A DNA stretch of 64,000 bases, taken from assembly GCA_963966185.1 (NCBI GenBank), contig CAWZYM010000173.1, positions 293,501-357,500 on the forward strand, given 5' to 3'. Position 1 is the stretch's first letter; each line of letters begins with the position of its first letter. Both the position numbers and the translations under genes were made by a program. Source of the stretch: Rhabditoides inermis. Lineage: Eukaryota; Nematoda; Chromadorea; Rhabditida; Rhabditidae. Shown one piece after another: positions 35,873 through 47,500 of the stretch. A model generated the notes under the pieces. The model was not told the origin of the DNA. It did not search any database and was given only the letters and a program-made list of their open reading frames with translations.

Positions 35873-36576
35873 AAGCTGTTCAGATCATCATTACAGCAGT
35901 GACACACTACAATCACTACAAAATACGGCAAACGACATGGGCTACTGAGATCCAGACATGTATATACTGCATTGTAGTTTGAAAAACTATAAGGTGAGAG
36001 AATTTCAAAACAAAATAAACTTCAATATAAAATCATTCTCCGCCTAGTTGATTGGTCGACATGATCGGCGGGACTGATCGACGGAAAAGAGGAAACCAAA
36101 ATACAAAACCCTGCATTCCGCTTCGCTGCGCACTGACCATGCGCGATTGTCACGGAGAAAACTGATCACTCTCACGTAGCGATCTCTCATTTTCTCTTTC
36201 CATAGCTGTTACAGTTTGCGGGTACATTTCCCAAGACAGGAATCAAACGACGGTAGCGAGCCGTTCATAGGGTGCGCATGAGGAGAGAGAAAGAGAAAGG
36301 GAAGGGTACTCAAGTCTCCGATGTTCCTGGGTCTGGGACGTCAAGTCTCTTTGCAACGTACTTCTCGCGTCTATCACAACATTACTTTCATAGAGCTTTG
36401 ATTCCGGCGGGTAAATACGGCGCGTCTCACACGCTGGAGGCGGCTGGGCTATATAAGCGGCGCAATTAGGATTACATAATCCTCCAACGAGAAAGAAACG
36501 AACACGTAGTAAACAAGTTCATTCAAACTACATAACAATACAAATAACGACACACATTTGAAATCAATGAACACCA
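34587..36576. other. intergenic region, 2 kb
   Basis: Contains a GA microsatellite (about 35,813-35,868) after a G run and, at about 36,446-36,453, TATATAAG in a GC-rich setting (possible core promoter on plus). I found no exon chain supported by splice sites and phase. Confidence 0.4.
36446..36453 (+). promoter_or_regulatory. possible TATA box
   Basis: TATATAAG within GGGCTATATAAGCGGCG. No plus-strand gene is identified directly downstream, so this may be fortuitous or drive a short non-coding transcript. Confidence 0.25.
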
Positions 36577-38731
36577 TTACACAATTCTAACATTGCCCGT
36601 CTCTTTCTTACTCTTCTTCCTTCTCTCCATCCTCTCCTGTCGATCTTTCTCCATCTGCCTCTTCCGAGCGTCTTTCCTAGCCGCCTCGCAAAGGCTACAA
36701 TCATATGTTATCAATGAATAATGACAATACTAATAAACAAATTATACATTATAATACCTAACAACAGCCCACCTCTGCCTGTGTTTCGCATCCTTTACCA
36801 GTTTCCTTCTCAGTGTGTATCCATTGAGATCCTGCCATGCTTCCGAGTCGACTGCGGGTGGAAAGTGCTCGATGACCAGAGAGAGAAGACGCGCGCGCAA
36901 CTCAAATCATACCTTTACCTTTACAGTCAACACTTTCACCCTATGAAAATCAATCATACACATTCAACATAATAATTACCCAAGTTCGAGATATTGCCTC
37001 ACATGAAGGCGTAACGCCGAAACGTGGGATAAAGATAGGTATTTTCCAACACTCCCTGGCTCACTTCTCACATCACGATACATTACCTGCGAGTAGTGGA
37101 CGCCCTTGTGTGGAAAGAGGTCGCTGTAGCGGGCGGTCCGCGGCACTCGTGTGATGGCCTTGCCAGGCACTGTGACGCAGTGGATGGCACGGTAGTGATC
37201 CAGCACGTCCAACACACCTCCAATCAAAGTCTCTCTCTCCTCTCTCTCTCTCTCTCCACTCACGAACTCCTTGGAACGGACAGTCTCGGCACTGGTAGAA
37301 CGCTCGCACCCCAGCCAGCTCCGAGTCGGTCTTTCTAAACATGAAACAGTGAACAATAACGAAACAAACAGCGCACCTGTTGGTGCAGTAGTGGGCAGCG
37401 TGTCTCTCCAGGTTCATCGTCTTGGAGGACGAGTAATGGACAGTCTCGCCGCACTTCTAAGCATTACGGATTCACTCCCACCGCCCACATCCACAGATAA
37501 TTTTTTACTATCCTACCGTAGGCTCGGTTATGTTTCCTATGATGCCCATGTTAAGTACACGGTAATAAACTATTACATTACTATCCACAGATAATGTCGG
37601 TATCTCTCAGTACCGTACACTCGGCGCTGAGTGGTAGCCTGGTGTATGCCGGGAAGCTGTCGCGACGTTCGGCACGACGCTGCTTCTGCGTCTGGAATGC
37701 GGACAATGGGAGTACTGTGAGATTCATCTGGACCCCTTCTATCTCTCTCAATGCCCCTGGAAATCAAGACAAACAGTCCGGATTCCTGAAGCTTCAAAAT
37801 ATGAGGATTGAGAATGTAACACCTTACACTACTGGAGTAAACGATAGAACAAGTTCAAAATCACATACCGAGTTGGTAACGCCGAACATTTGCTTGCGTC
37901 GCTTGGCGGGCGGGGTGGACGACTGATATGAGGTAATCAATAATAATCATTGTAATTAATAAATCGATAATACCGTATGCGGGGTGACGTCACTACCATA
38001 GAAAGAATCACCAGCGCGCTCGCCCTGACACAGAAAAAGTTATAAGTTATAATGATAGTATAGCAATAATATAACATATACCTCGATGTGCAGCGGAGAT
38101 CCGTGAGTCAACTTCTCATCATCATCATTCATCCAGTCATTGTCATTGGCAGGCGCAGGAATGTGAATCTGATGATACCGTAATCCGTAACAGAAAAATG
38201 AACAAGTCATACATACGTGTGGTTTCATGTCGAGATCGTATGCGTGGCTGATTGGCTGGCTGGTGGAAGGGCGAGGGACGACGGTGCAGTCAGTATCCGA
38301 GAGAACCAGGGAGAGGGGAGTGCGTGGGATGGGAGGAGACACGGAGATCATATCGTCCGTCTGACTCCCGCACTCGGTACGCGCCACGGCGGAGCGACGG
38401 CTACACTCCGCGCACGCGCTGAATCATATTGCATAACTACGAATCCTACTTGGAGTAAATGAACTCTCGAATTGTGCGCACCGCTCCTCTCCCCTGTAGC
38501 ATCCGCATCGCTTCGCACTGCTCGCGTCCTGCCCAAACAACACGTCATTCGTGAAGACTTGCGACGAGACGTTATGCTCACAGAAGAACTGGAACATGTT
38601 ATCATAGTTATATAGAACTTTACAATTAACAAAACAACGCATTCACCAACTTGCATGATTTTCGCGCGCAGTGCGAAGTCTCCAGTGTCGGGTAGACGAG
38701 CGATGAAGTACGTGGGAGCGGAGATGGACAT
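36577..38731 (-). CDS. zinc-finger family protein, copy D
   Basis: Start MSISAPTYFIARLPDTGDF at 38,731; exon 2 FFCEHNVSSQVF..KRCGCYRGEE; then RACAECSRR (the CxxC pair). An acidic/Ser linker and a basic NLS-like PPAKRRKQM follow. Then KCGETVHYSSSKTMNLER and YCTNR align with the CGEVV blocks of copies B and C. The C2H2 finger is FYQCRDCPFQGV then RVLDVLDHYRAIH. The tail is strongly basic and helical (ARKDARKRQMEKDRQER, ERRKKSKK) and ends at 36,577. The later fingers of copies A and B are absent, so this is a shorter subfamily. Divergent with copy E. Probable nuclear protein of unknown target. Confidence 0.75.
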
Positions 38732-38970
38732 TTCGGATGATGATTATTGATGAATATAGTGTTTCTAGCAAATAGTTAGACGAACTCTATTGATTGCCAG
38801 CAACAAAATGCAGCCAACTTGAGCTTAATTTTCGCGACCTACCGCAGTGCTAGTGTCGCGAGTGCGGGAATCGGGCGGGAAGCGCCCCCGCGCCCCGCCT
38901 CGCGCCAGCAAAGTTCTCTTTTATTCCAATTTATCCTAAATTTTTCATGATATTGAAGTGATATCATGAA
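38732..38970. promoter_or_regulatory. bidirectional promoter region between zinc-finger copies D and E
   Basis: 239 bp between divergent start codons. Contains a GC-rich segment and, at 38,819-38,850, TTGAGCTTAA then TCGCGACC and CCGCAGTG. This matches the block at 4,321-4,345 in the other divergent spacer, in the same order and similar spacing. Confidence 0.55.
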
Positions 38971-40861
38971 ATGTCGGCTCCCACCTATTTCATCGCCACT
39001 CTGCCCGACTCTGCTGACTATAAACTGCGGGAGGAAATCATGACGGTGAGTGCAAATTGATTAAACATTATTTCCACATGCAAATCAGTACTCGTTTACA
39101 GTTTCTCCGTTCTCGCGGAGTCTCCTCGCAGGTGTTCTGCTCCGATGTGTTGTATGGGGAAAACGCGAAGACAGCCAAGCAGTGCGGGTGCTATAGTGAG
39201 GCGAGGTGAGTGCTGTCTCTATCCCTTCACTTTTATACATTATTATCATTATTATTGTAAGCACGAGACAGTATTACATGTTTTGTTGTTTCAACGCGTT
39301 TCAGGTCGTGCGCCGAGTGTGTTCGATGTGATTCCGGGGTGAAGAAGGTGAAGGAGGAGTGTCCGTCCGAGCCCCTCTCACTCTCCGACTCCGCGATCGT
39401 ACTCAAGAATGAGCCTGCCGATGTGGACCTGAAACCTCAGGTGTGCAAAGTCTACACTACTTGTGTATATCATTTTGCCGATTGACAGGTGTCCGTTGCT
39501 TCGCCCCACTTTGTTCAATCACCCACGCCGCTTCTTCTCGAGCCCTCATCCTCGCGCGTCAAGGTAACAAAACACTTTATAATGTAAATCTCAATTTCAT
39601 TTTAACATTATGTCTTTTTCCAGACGGAACCGTGCGAGTCTCCTCATGTCGAGTGTTCCGTCTCCGTCAAGACGGCCGCCAGCGAGGTGAGTGCAACGTT
39701 CCAAACTGGAAAGTGTGCCTCTGATGCATTTCATAGTGTGAACGATCCATTGCAGCAGTCGAGCTCTCTGACCTGCAGAGATGTCGTGCGTAAGTGGTGG
39801 ACGCAGAACCAATGGAGAAGACACAGAAATTTAGTGAGTCATGATCAAGAAGGCTGATGGGATAATAATAATAATAATAATGGTTTATCCATAGGTGCAG
39901 ACAAAACACAAACACAATATACAAACTTGGGGCGGAATGTACAAAGGTTTAGTGTTTTGTCCCCGGATGGGTCCTTGGAGGGTATTGCTCCCTATAGCAA
40001 AGCCTCATCCGGTGGGTAGCATCTTTTGAGAATCTTCTTTCTTCTTCCATATAGAGTATGCGGCCTTGATCCATCCTTGAACGCGTGAGCCTTATGGACC
40101 ACGTTGCCTCTACCGTCGAACGTTATCGAACTTCTCGCGTCCATTTGCATACTTGCTCCCGGTCGATCCATTCGTCACCATCATGTTGCGAAATCCAAGA
40201 AATCCGCGAGTTACCCACTAGTGCACTTCCAACAGGCTTATTTGGCTCCTCCTTATCGTCTCACAGTGAACGGCTCCAGATATCGATCGATAACAATGAC
40301 GTACTTCTCTTCCGTTCGCGGGTGCCACCGTAGCTCTTCAATTCGTTTTCGCTTTGTACCTTCTTTTCCTCCAATCGAGAATGGGTATCACTAATCTTTT
40401 GTTGTGTCCAGGATCCACCACCAATCCGTTCACGCGCCCCCGACCCCTCTATAAACGACTCACGCATTCAGGTGGGAGAACATCGATTTGCTTTGTTTGT
40501 TAAGGTATGATCAGTCTCTTCGAAACAACCCCAAACAACTCCTCGGTCGTGTTTCGAAGCCGTTTCGAAGTCAATGTTGAAGAGAGTTTTGAAGATACTG
40601 ATTGCTACTTTAGCTCAAAGTATATGTTGTTGCAGCAACTGCTGTCCGATGCCGCGTTCCGTATTGAAAAGGACGAGGCGGAGAATCGGGCACGAGAGAG
40701 AAGGGAGGAGAAGAAACGACAAAGGAAACGAGCGAAACAGGTGTGTACGCTCACTTTATTTTACTATAATATGTTATTGTACTGTTCACTTCGACATGCT
40801 ATCAGCGAAACTCTCACTTGTAGCTTGCGACCGCGCTACCGACCAGTGATGCACCCGCAGG
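38971..40861 (+). CDS. zinc-finger family protein, copy E (3' model uncertain)
   Basis: Clear exons: 38,971-39,045 (MSAPTYFIATLPDSADYKL), 39,102-39,206 (FLRSRGVSSQVF..KQCGCYSEAR), about 39,305-39,439 (SCAECVRCDSG, the CxxC pair), then three Ser/Pro/Glu-rich linker exons and, at about 39,757-39,831, SLTCRDVVRKWWTQNQWRR. After that the model is weak: probable exons near 40,412-40,470 and 40,636-40,740. The latter encodes QLLSDAAFRIEKDEAENRAR and a basic run like the tail of copy D. A typical finger exon is not visible between them, so the gene may be decayed or may have long introns. In-frame stops prevent a single simple continuation. Confidence 0.6.
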
Positions 40862-41006
40862 TACTTGATTTATGAGAAAACATGTGCTCAAATTGTGTTG
40901 ACGGTTTACGGTAGTATTTTGGATACTGATAAACACTGTATTAAATATGTGCAAACTACTTGTTCACTCAATACTCAATACTCAATACTCAGTCACCTTG
41001 TCAGTT

Positions 41007-41088
41007 TCACTTGGCGCGGCGCCAGTGGGTCTTGCATTTGTTATCCAGTGAGATGTGGTAGGAGATGGTCCTCTCTGATGCTGGCACG
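41007..41088 (-). pseudogene. orphan transthyretin-like last-exon fragment
   Basis: On minus, after a TTTTACAG acceptor, reads VPASERTISYHISLDNKCKTH and stops at 41,007. The YxIxLDNKCK pattern is that of the last exon of the genes at 12,708-13,520 and 21,046-22,554. No upstream exons of that family are visible before ASPH coding sequence begins at 41,439. Confidence 0.5.
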
Positions 41089-41438
41089 CTGTAAAACAAG
41101 CCTTCCGGTCAGTGATCGGATCATTTTGATCATCAAATCGTTTTGCACATACGTATTTTCTGTGATTCCAATTATAACAAACTGTACTGTGTTATAACAA
41201 CAAAAACAATTGAGAACAACTTGCACCATAGCATATCATCACTTTTATCTTATTCTCACATACACAAACAGAACAACGCGATAATCTTTCCATATCTGGA
41301 ATAGAGACAAGACCTATAAGATCACTGGGGAAAGATGGAAGGAGCTATACAATATACTGTATAGACAGGTGGTCTGCCAACGAGTGGGGAGCAGAGAACA
41401 CAAAAGAGTGTGTGCGATGAAGAGAGTCAGGCAAGGAA

Positions 41439-42804
41439 TCAATCGTCATCCCTGTCGTCTCTCTGGCGGGGATCGACCTAAAATGATATGTTATAAAGTC
41501 AACAATCAAAGATAGCTTGAAATCTCGCCTCTGGATGCCACAGGTCGATCGAAAGAACGAGTCGATAAGCGGCAGAAGCAGCTCCTTCGAATGCGATCTG
41601 AACACATGGTTTTTGAAACATCTCTGAACATATATCACGGAGGCGAACTTATAGTTTTAATTTTCTCAAATGATGAAAATTAGTCACCACAAACCGCATG
41701 TAAATTCTAAGACAAACAATGCGACTAATACTACGTATACCTCTTATAGAATATGTTCTGAATACTCAAGTAAAAATAGAAATATGTACTGAAAGTCAGT
41801 AAGTAGTGAATTTCATCGGAGCACTATGAAATATGGTATATCCGAGATGCTCAGAACAAAGCATAATTGATTTGGTTTCATGAAAAGTTCATTTCGAAAA
41901 ATCAGTTCTCTCATTGCCCACATTCCCTTCAAACAGGGAGTATAAATTGCCTGTGGGGAGGAGGCGATGGGAACGCGAGAGAGTGTGTAAAGAGAGAGAG
42001 AGAGAGAGACCAGAAACGTCCACCAAAATCCCGGACGTCCATGGACAGGGATCACTTAATTCGAGCTGTACTCTATATCACGGAAACAAAATTATAGTTT
42101 AAATTTTCCAGTTGGTTTTACGTGACGTCTGAAACGTATGCATCGATTACCAGCGTTGTATCAATTGGTTCAAATTTTATCTAATTGTTCATTGCTCACA
42201 CGTTTTGTTAGTGAGTGAGTGTAAAGTAACTAGTTCTCTTTGTATCTTCCCCACCTCATGGTCGAAGCTGTCATCGTAGATGATAAACTTTCCCGTCTTC
42301 CAACCGCGACGCTCAGTCGCCACTCTGAAAATGGAGGGTACGTTTCAAGATTTATAGCGGCGATAAATCCTTCATTCTTCAATATTTCAATGTGTGCCAA
42401 TTAGTATGTATTTTGATTGTTTGATTGAAATGAAACATGTTATGTGATATTTATCAATGACCAATTCATCGATCACGTTGAGCCAACATTTCAAGACTAT
42501 ACTATTATTGCGACAAGTTGTACCCTGTGACGTAGACGAAATCAATAACGTGCCAAATAAGAAAGGCAGGCGGTTCGAGCACCGTATTCGAGTTGCAAAT
42601 TGGGTAGAAGTAGTTAAAATTCAATTTCATGAAGATGCTCACTCAGATAGATCTCAGAAAGGGGATAAGTTTGATTTGGAATCACAGTTTGTAATTCCAT
42701 CTGCATACCTGAGCCGTGCCTCGCTGGGCACCACGAGTCCCAGATGGGCGACCAGCTTCGTGTTGGTCGGACCACAGTGGGGAAGCACGCGGGCGCCTGA
42801 AGCG

Positions 42805-42850
<46 letters not shown>

Positions 42851-44045
42851 TTCTCTCTCTTTCCCTTTTCTCCCCCTCTCTTTCTTCTCCTATCTCTACC
42901 TCTCCTTCTCCCATTTCTCACTCTTTCTTTCTCTCTCTCTCTTCCTCTCTATCCTTCTGATTGATGAGTGTACCAAGTGAATAACGAAACGGTATTAGTA
43001 TATTTCGATACAATTAGGTTATGACTGTATTTTGAAACGTATCGGCTTACCGCTGCTGAGTAGTGACAGTTTGATCTCTCCCTTGGTGGCGTTGCTTGCG
43101 TGTGCGAATTGTTTGAGGACATCACAAGTGGCGGGGGCCTCCGAACAATGCTCAGAGTTCCACTCACCTAGCTGAAATGGGGAACATGTTATCGAGATAA
43201 ACAAGTAAACGATTACGAACATGCTCTCTCCATCTCATTCCATTCACCCAAATGCAATAGGGAAGGGATCTTTGTGTAGTCGTGTTGTGTGTTTTATATT
43301 ATTAGTTGTTTTTTTTTGAACAGACACACGTTTTTACACACGTTATTACACTTTGCCCGTTTGCATTTGTTTATGAGACATAATGGTAGAGGTGCAATTA
43401 GATAACACAACTAATATTTGATAAACGTTATATGTGAAACGTATCGCCGACCCACCCTCATAATATTCCACGCTCTCCAGTCGCCATCGACTGTGAGAGA
43501 AGGATTCTCATCTGAGAACTCGGGCCACTCAGATTCCAGAATCTAGAAGGAGGAGTTAGAGAGAGAGAGAGGGAGGGAGAGAGAGAAAGAAAGAGAGAGA
43601 GAGAGACTGTCGACTCACCCTCTCGGCCTCCTGTCGAATGACTACCCACTGTCTCTCTACTGCCTTGAGGTGTTTTCCCACTCCCGTTTGTTCCACACTC
43701 CACCACGGGCGGCCCGTAAGACCTGAGGTATACTGTAGCTGAGAGAAAGGTATAATACTGTAATCTATGAGTACACTTTTCAAATAGTAGAAATTCGTTT
43801 TTTTTTACAGAGCGCATTTAGAGATACGTTTCACTGTGTAAGGAAATATAGAAATTGGACACATTATTCAATTCGATAGTAGCATCATCATGCAAACAGT
43901 ACTAACCCTCGATATTGTGGGTGCTCCTCTGATGTGCGGAGAGGAAGATACCGAGAGATGCGGCCTGAATCTCTCTTCTTCTTCTCTCTCTCTCCTCTTT
44001 CCTCTCTCTCTCTCTCCTCTCTCTCTTTCCCCCCCTCCCTCTCTC

Positions 44046-44097
<52 letters not shown>

Positions 44098-44464
44098 CCT
44101 GCTCATATACTGCATATGCCTCCGCCGTTCTTCCCAGTTGCATTAGACCATCACCCAAATGGTAGTAGAATCTGGAAAGTCAGATTTACTTATTTCTTGC
44201 CTACACTGTGTTATTGTCAAAGCTTCCCGTTGTGAAACTTATATTGTGTTATGGAAAAGTATCTCAAAAATGTCTATGGAACACTTTCTCCCACTCCTTG
44301 TTTGAGAATGTTATGCTATGGAGCGGTACATACATATCCGTGAAGTTTCCGGAAATGACTCACTTTGCATCTGTGATGTGATCCCCCGCGAGTCGCAGGC
44401 CTCTCTGCATGTGACGCACACCCAACTCCAACTCACTATCGTGTACCTAGAGAGAGGGAGATGG

Positions 44465-44516
<52 letters not shown>

Positions 44517-47500
44517 CACCTTCTGTATGTATCCCATGTATGCGAGTGCGTGGGCGTCGTTGGGGTCGACGTCGAGGGCATTCTGGAGCACCTTCCGCGC
44601 GTCGTCGTGGCGCTTCATCATCAGGAACGTCAGAGCGAACTCGGTCTGCAAACAGCAGATATACGAAAGAGAATGAAAAAAGGAAACAAACATGAGGATG
44701 TGGGTAATTTTGGTTAGAACGTACTGTGAATAGTGCTGGACTATGGCACTTATTAGTAGAGGTGCGCTGCCTTTCAACCATTTGTCATTTGTGAAACGTA
44801 ACAAAATAGATTTGAAAGGTAACGTGAGGATCTGTTCAAATTTGAATAGTGGTTAGGTAGTTAGGTTACTGTCCAATGCAGCGCAGGGGTATTACACTCA
44901 GTGGAGGCGCGCTTCTTTTTAACCATTTGTGAAACGTATTCGATTCAACTAATTTGCTACCAGCCAGAACTGATTTGAGTATTCATCAGTGTTGATGAAA
45001 TAATATTTTTTATCACGGTCGTATAAAATTATTATAGACTCTAACACACAAGATATTGGATGTAGGACGTTCCCTCCACAATTTTTAGTTTGAGTGCAAA
45101 GGACGATTCCTCCACCACCATGAACGATTCCTCCACCTACCATGAACGATCCCTCCACTTTGATAGGACGTTCCCTCCACTTTAAATTTAGGCGTTTCAC
45201 TTCTAATGTGTGACGTTTGAACGTTCTAATACATTATTTAGCCATAAATAATGCTCGTAATAATGCCTAGAAAATGTTTGCTCATAGTCATAGTTATCAC
45301 TCATCTCTTTCCTTCCACAAAGAGCCATGCACGAGCCAACCTGAAGACATACATTCTACCACAATGGAACACATCATTCAGCATAACTATTTATTTAAGT
45401 CAGCACTACGTACAAACAATGTAATAATATGCTAGTTTGTAAAGCATCTACATTGGGTTTTTTTCAACATGTTAGCCAAATCCCGCTGCCGCATTACGAT
45501 AACATTGTTCAAGTAACGCATCAACACAAGTAGAGAATTTTGTGAATCTTTTCGCGCGTCGTACGGGCTTCGGAATAGAAACTAACATTACTTACCGCAC
45601 TTTCTTGCAGCAACTGTATTCTCCAACTTAACTTTTCAGCAAATTCAATTAACAAATGATTTCCATCCATAAGTGACTGCATTCTCGGATAATGTTTTAC
45701 GGTATTCTACGGAGCTATAGCACAGCTCTGTGGGTTAACAATATTTAAATTCTACTTTATCAACAAACCAAAAAAACAAGCCTATGGCCTATGGCCCATA
45801 TCCCATATGTAGTTATCTTTCGCGAATTGCTATATGCTAACGAATCACTGCCGGACATGAATCGGGGTTCTATACTGATACGATACCCTTACAATTAGTA
45901 TCGGACGAACGATTGAACCACACTTAGGAAATTACATTACTAATCTGAACAATTATGCTACTTTGAAAATATCCTGACCCATCATATGATCAAAACATTA
46001 CTTTGGAAATATTTACTAGTGAACAGATTGTCACTAATGGTGTAAGATTAGTTTTAACAATAAGTACTTTGATTCTCGTTCATAATAGACTCGCACTTAG
46101 CTCAGGATTTTTCGGTGAAAACATTATCGTGGATTTTGAACATACAGTATACTGAACGAAATGCACAGCAGATTTGTGGTGCCTTTCGTATCTCCGTTCC
46201 ACTGACTCTCTCACATGACCACGTGGCGTAAAGGTAACGCTCTCGCTTTGCAAGCAGCGGTTCGAATTTGGCTACACACGCAAAGTTTTGTCAAAATGAA
46301 AACATCGTCCAACGCGTTCTGATTTTTGTCTGACCACTCTAATGTCTCTCGTGAAAAGAGTGAAACTATACGAGGTGTGAATGTTGTTGTTTGTCTTCAT
46401 TCTTCCACTACTCACACTCAGTTCTGATATCTTTCAGACAAACGGGCAGATGAATATTTAACTCATTTTCTATTAATTATGATATCTTCATATCCGTTTA
46501 CAAGTAGCGACATCGCGAATACGATATCGTCTCTCTGGTTGGCTCGCGCATGGGCCATGGCTCCTAATGGAAGGAGAGAGATTTGTGAGATGTGAATCAC
46601 TAACTATGAGCAAACGTGGTGAAAGTTTCTAGGCATTATTAAAGTTCATTATTTATGGCTAAATAATAAATTAGAACATTCAAACGTTACACATTAGATG
46701 TGAAACGCCTAAATTTAAAGTGGAGGGAACGTCCTAGCAAAGTGGAGGGATCGTTCATGGTCGGTGGAGGAATCGTTCATGCTAGTGGAGGACCATGCAA
46801 AAGTGGAGGACCTTGCAAAAATGGAGGGAACGTCCTACATCCCAAGATATTTGAATTGTACATGTAACGTATTTCATCACTTCCTCTCACCTGTAGTTTC
46901 TTCTCCTCTGGGAATCGATCGATGAGTGCCCTCTGTGCTGTGAGGGCGCGATGCAATTGATCCCGGAAGCGAGCCCTCTCGATCAGACGGGAGGCAGCTT
47001 GTCTATAATACAATACAATACAGTACAACGATAATAGTTGGTAAATACTCCTTCTTTGCATATCCTATTAGTTTCAGCATGAGGTAGGGAAGTATTCGTA
47101 AAATAGTAAATTCGACTACGTTTCACCATAGGATCTTAATTGCGATACAATCGTGTTTCAATAATTCGGTGTCGTTATTGTAGTGAAGTCTAATCATATC
47201 GAGTCCTAACCGGAAGAGAGCATCTGATGTACATCAATATTTTGTCCGTGATACCGTGATAGTGAATTCAATCCTATCAAGTGCCCACCGGAATAGTGCA
47301 TCGGGTGTCTCGTCGTTCTCTATCACTTCCTCGTATTCCTTGATGGCTGCGTCCACATCTCTGTCATCCACAGAATACTCCGCGCGGATGTCGAATGCAC
47401 TGGAAATCATGTGATAATGAAGGTATCAGACAATCTCTGTCCGAGGCTCTATAAAAGTGCCTAAAAGTGCATTTTCCGAAACAGTAAGGTTCACATATAC

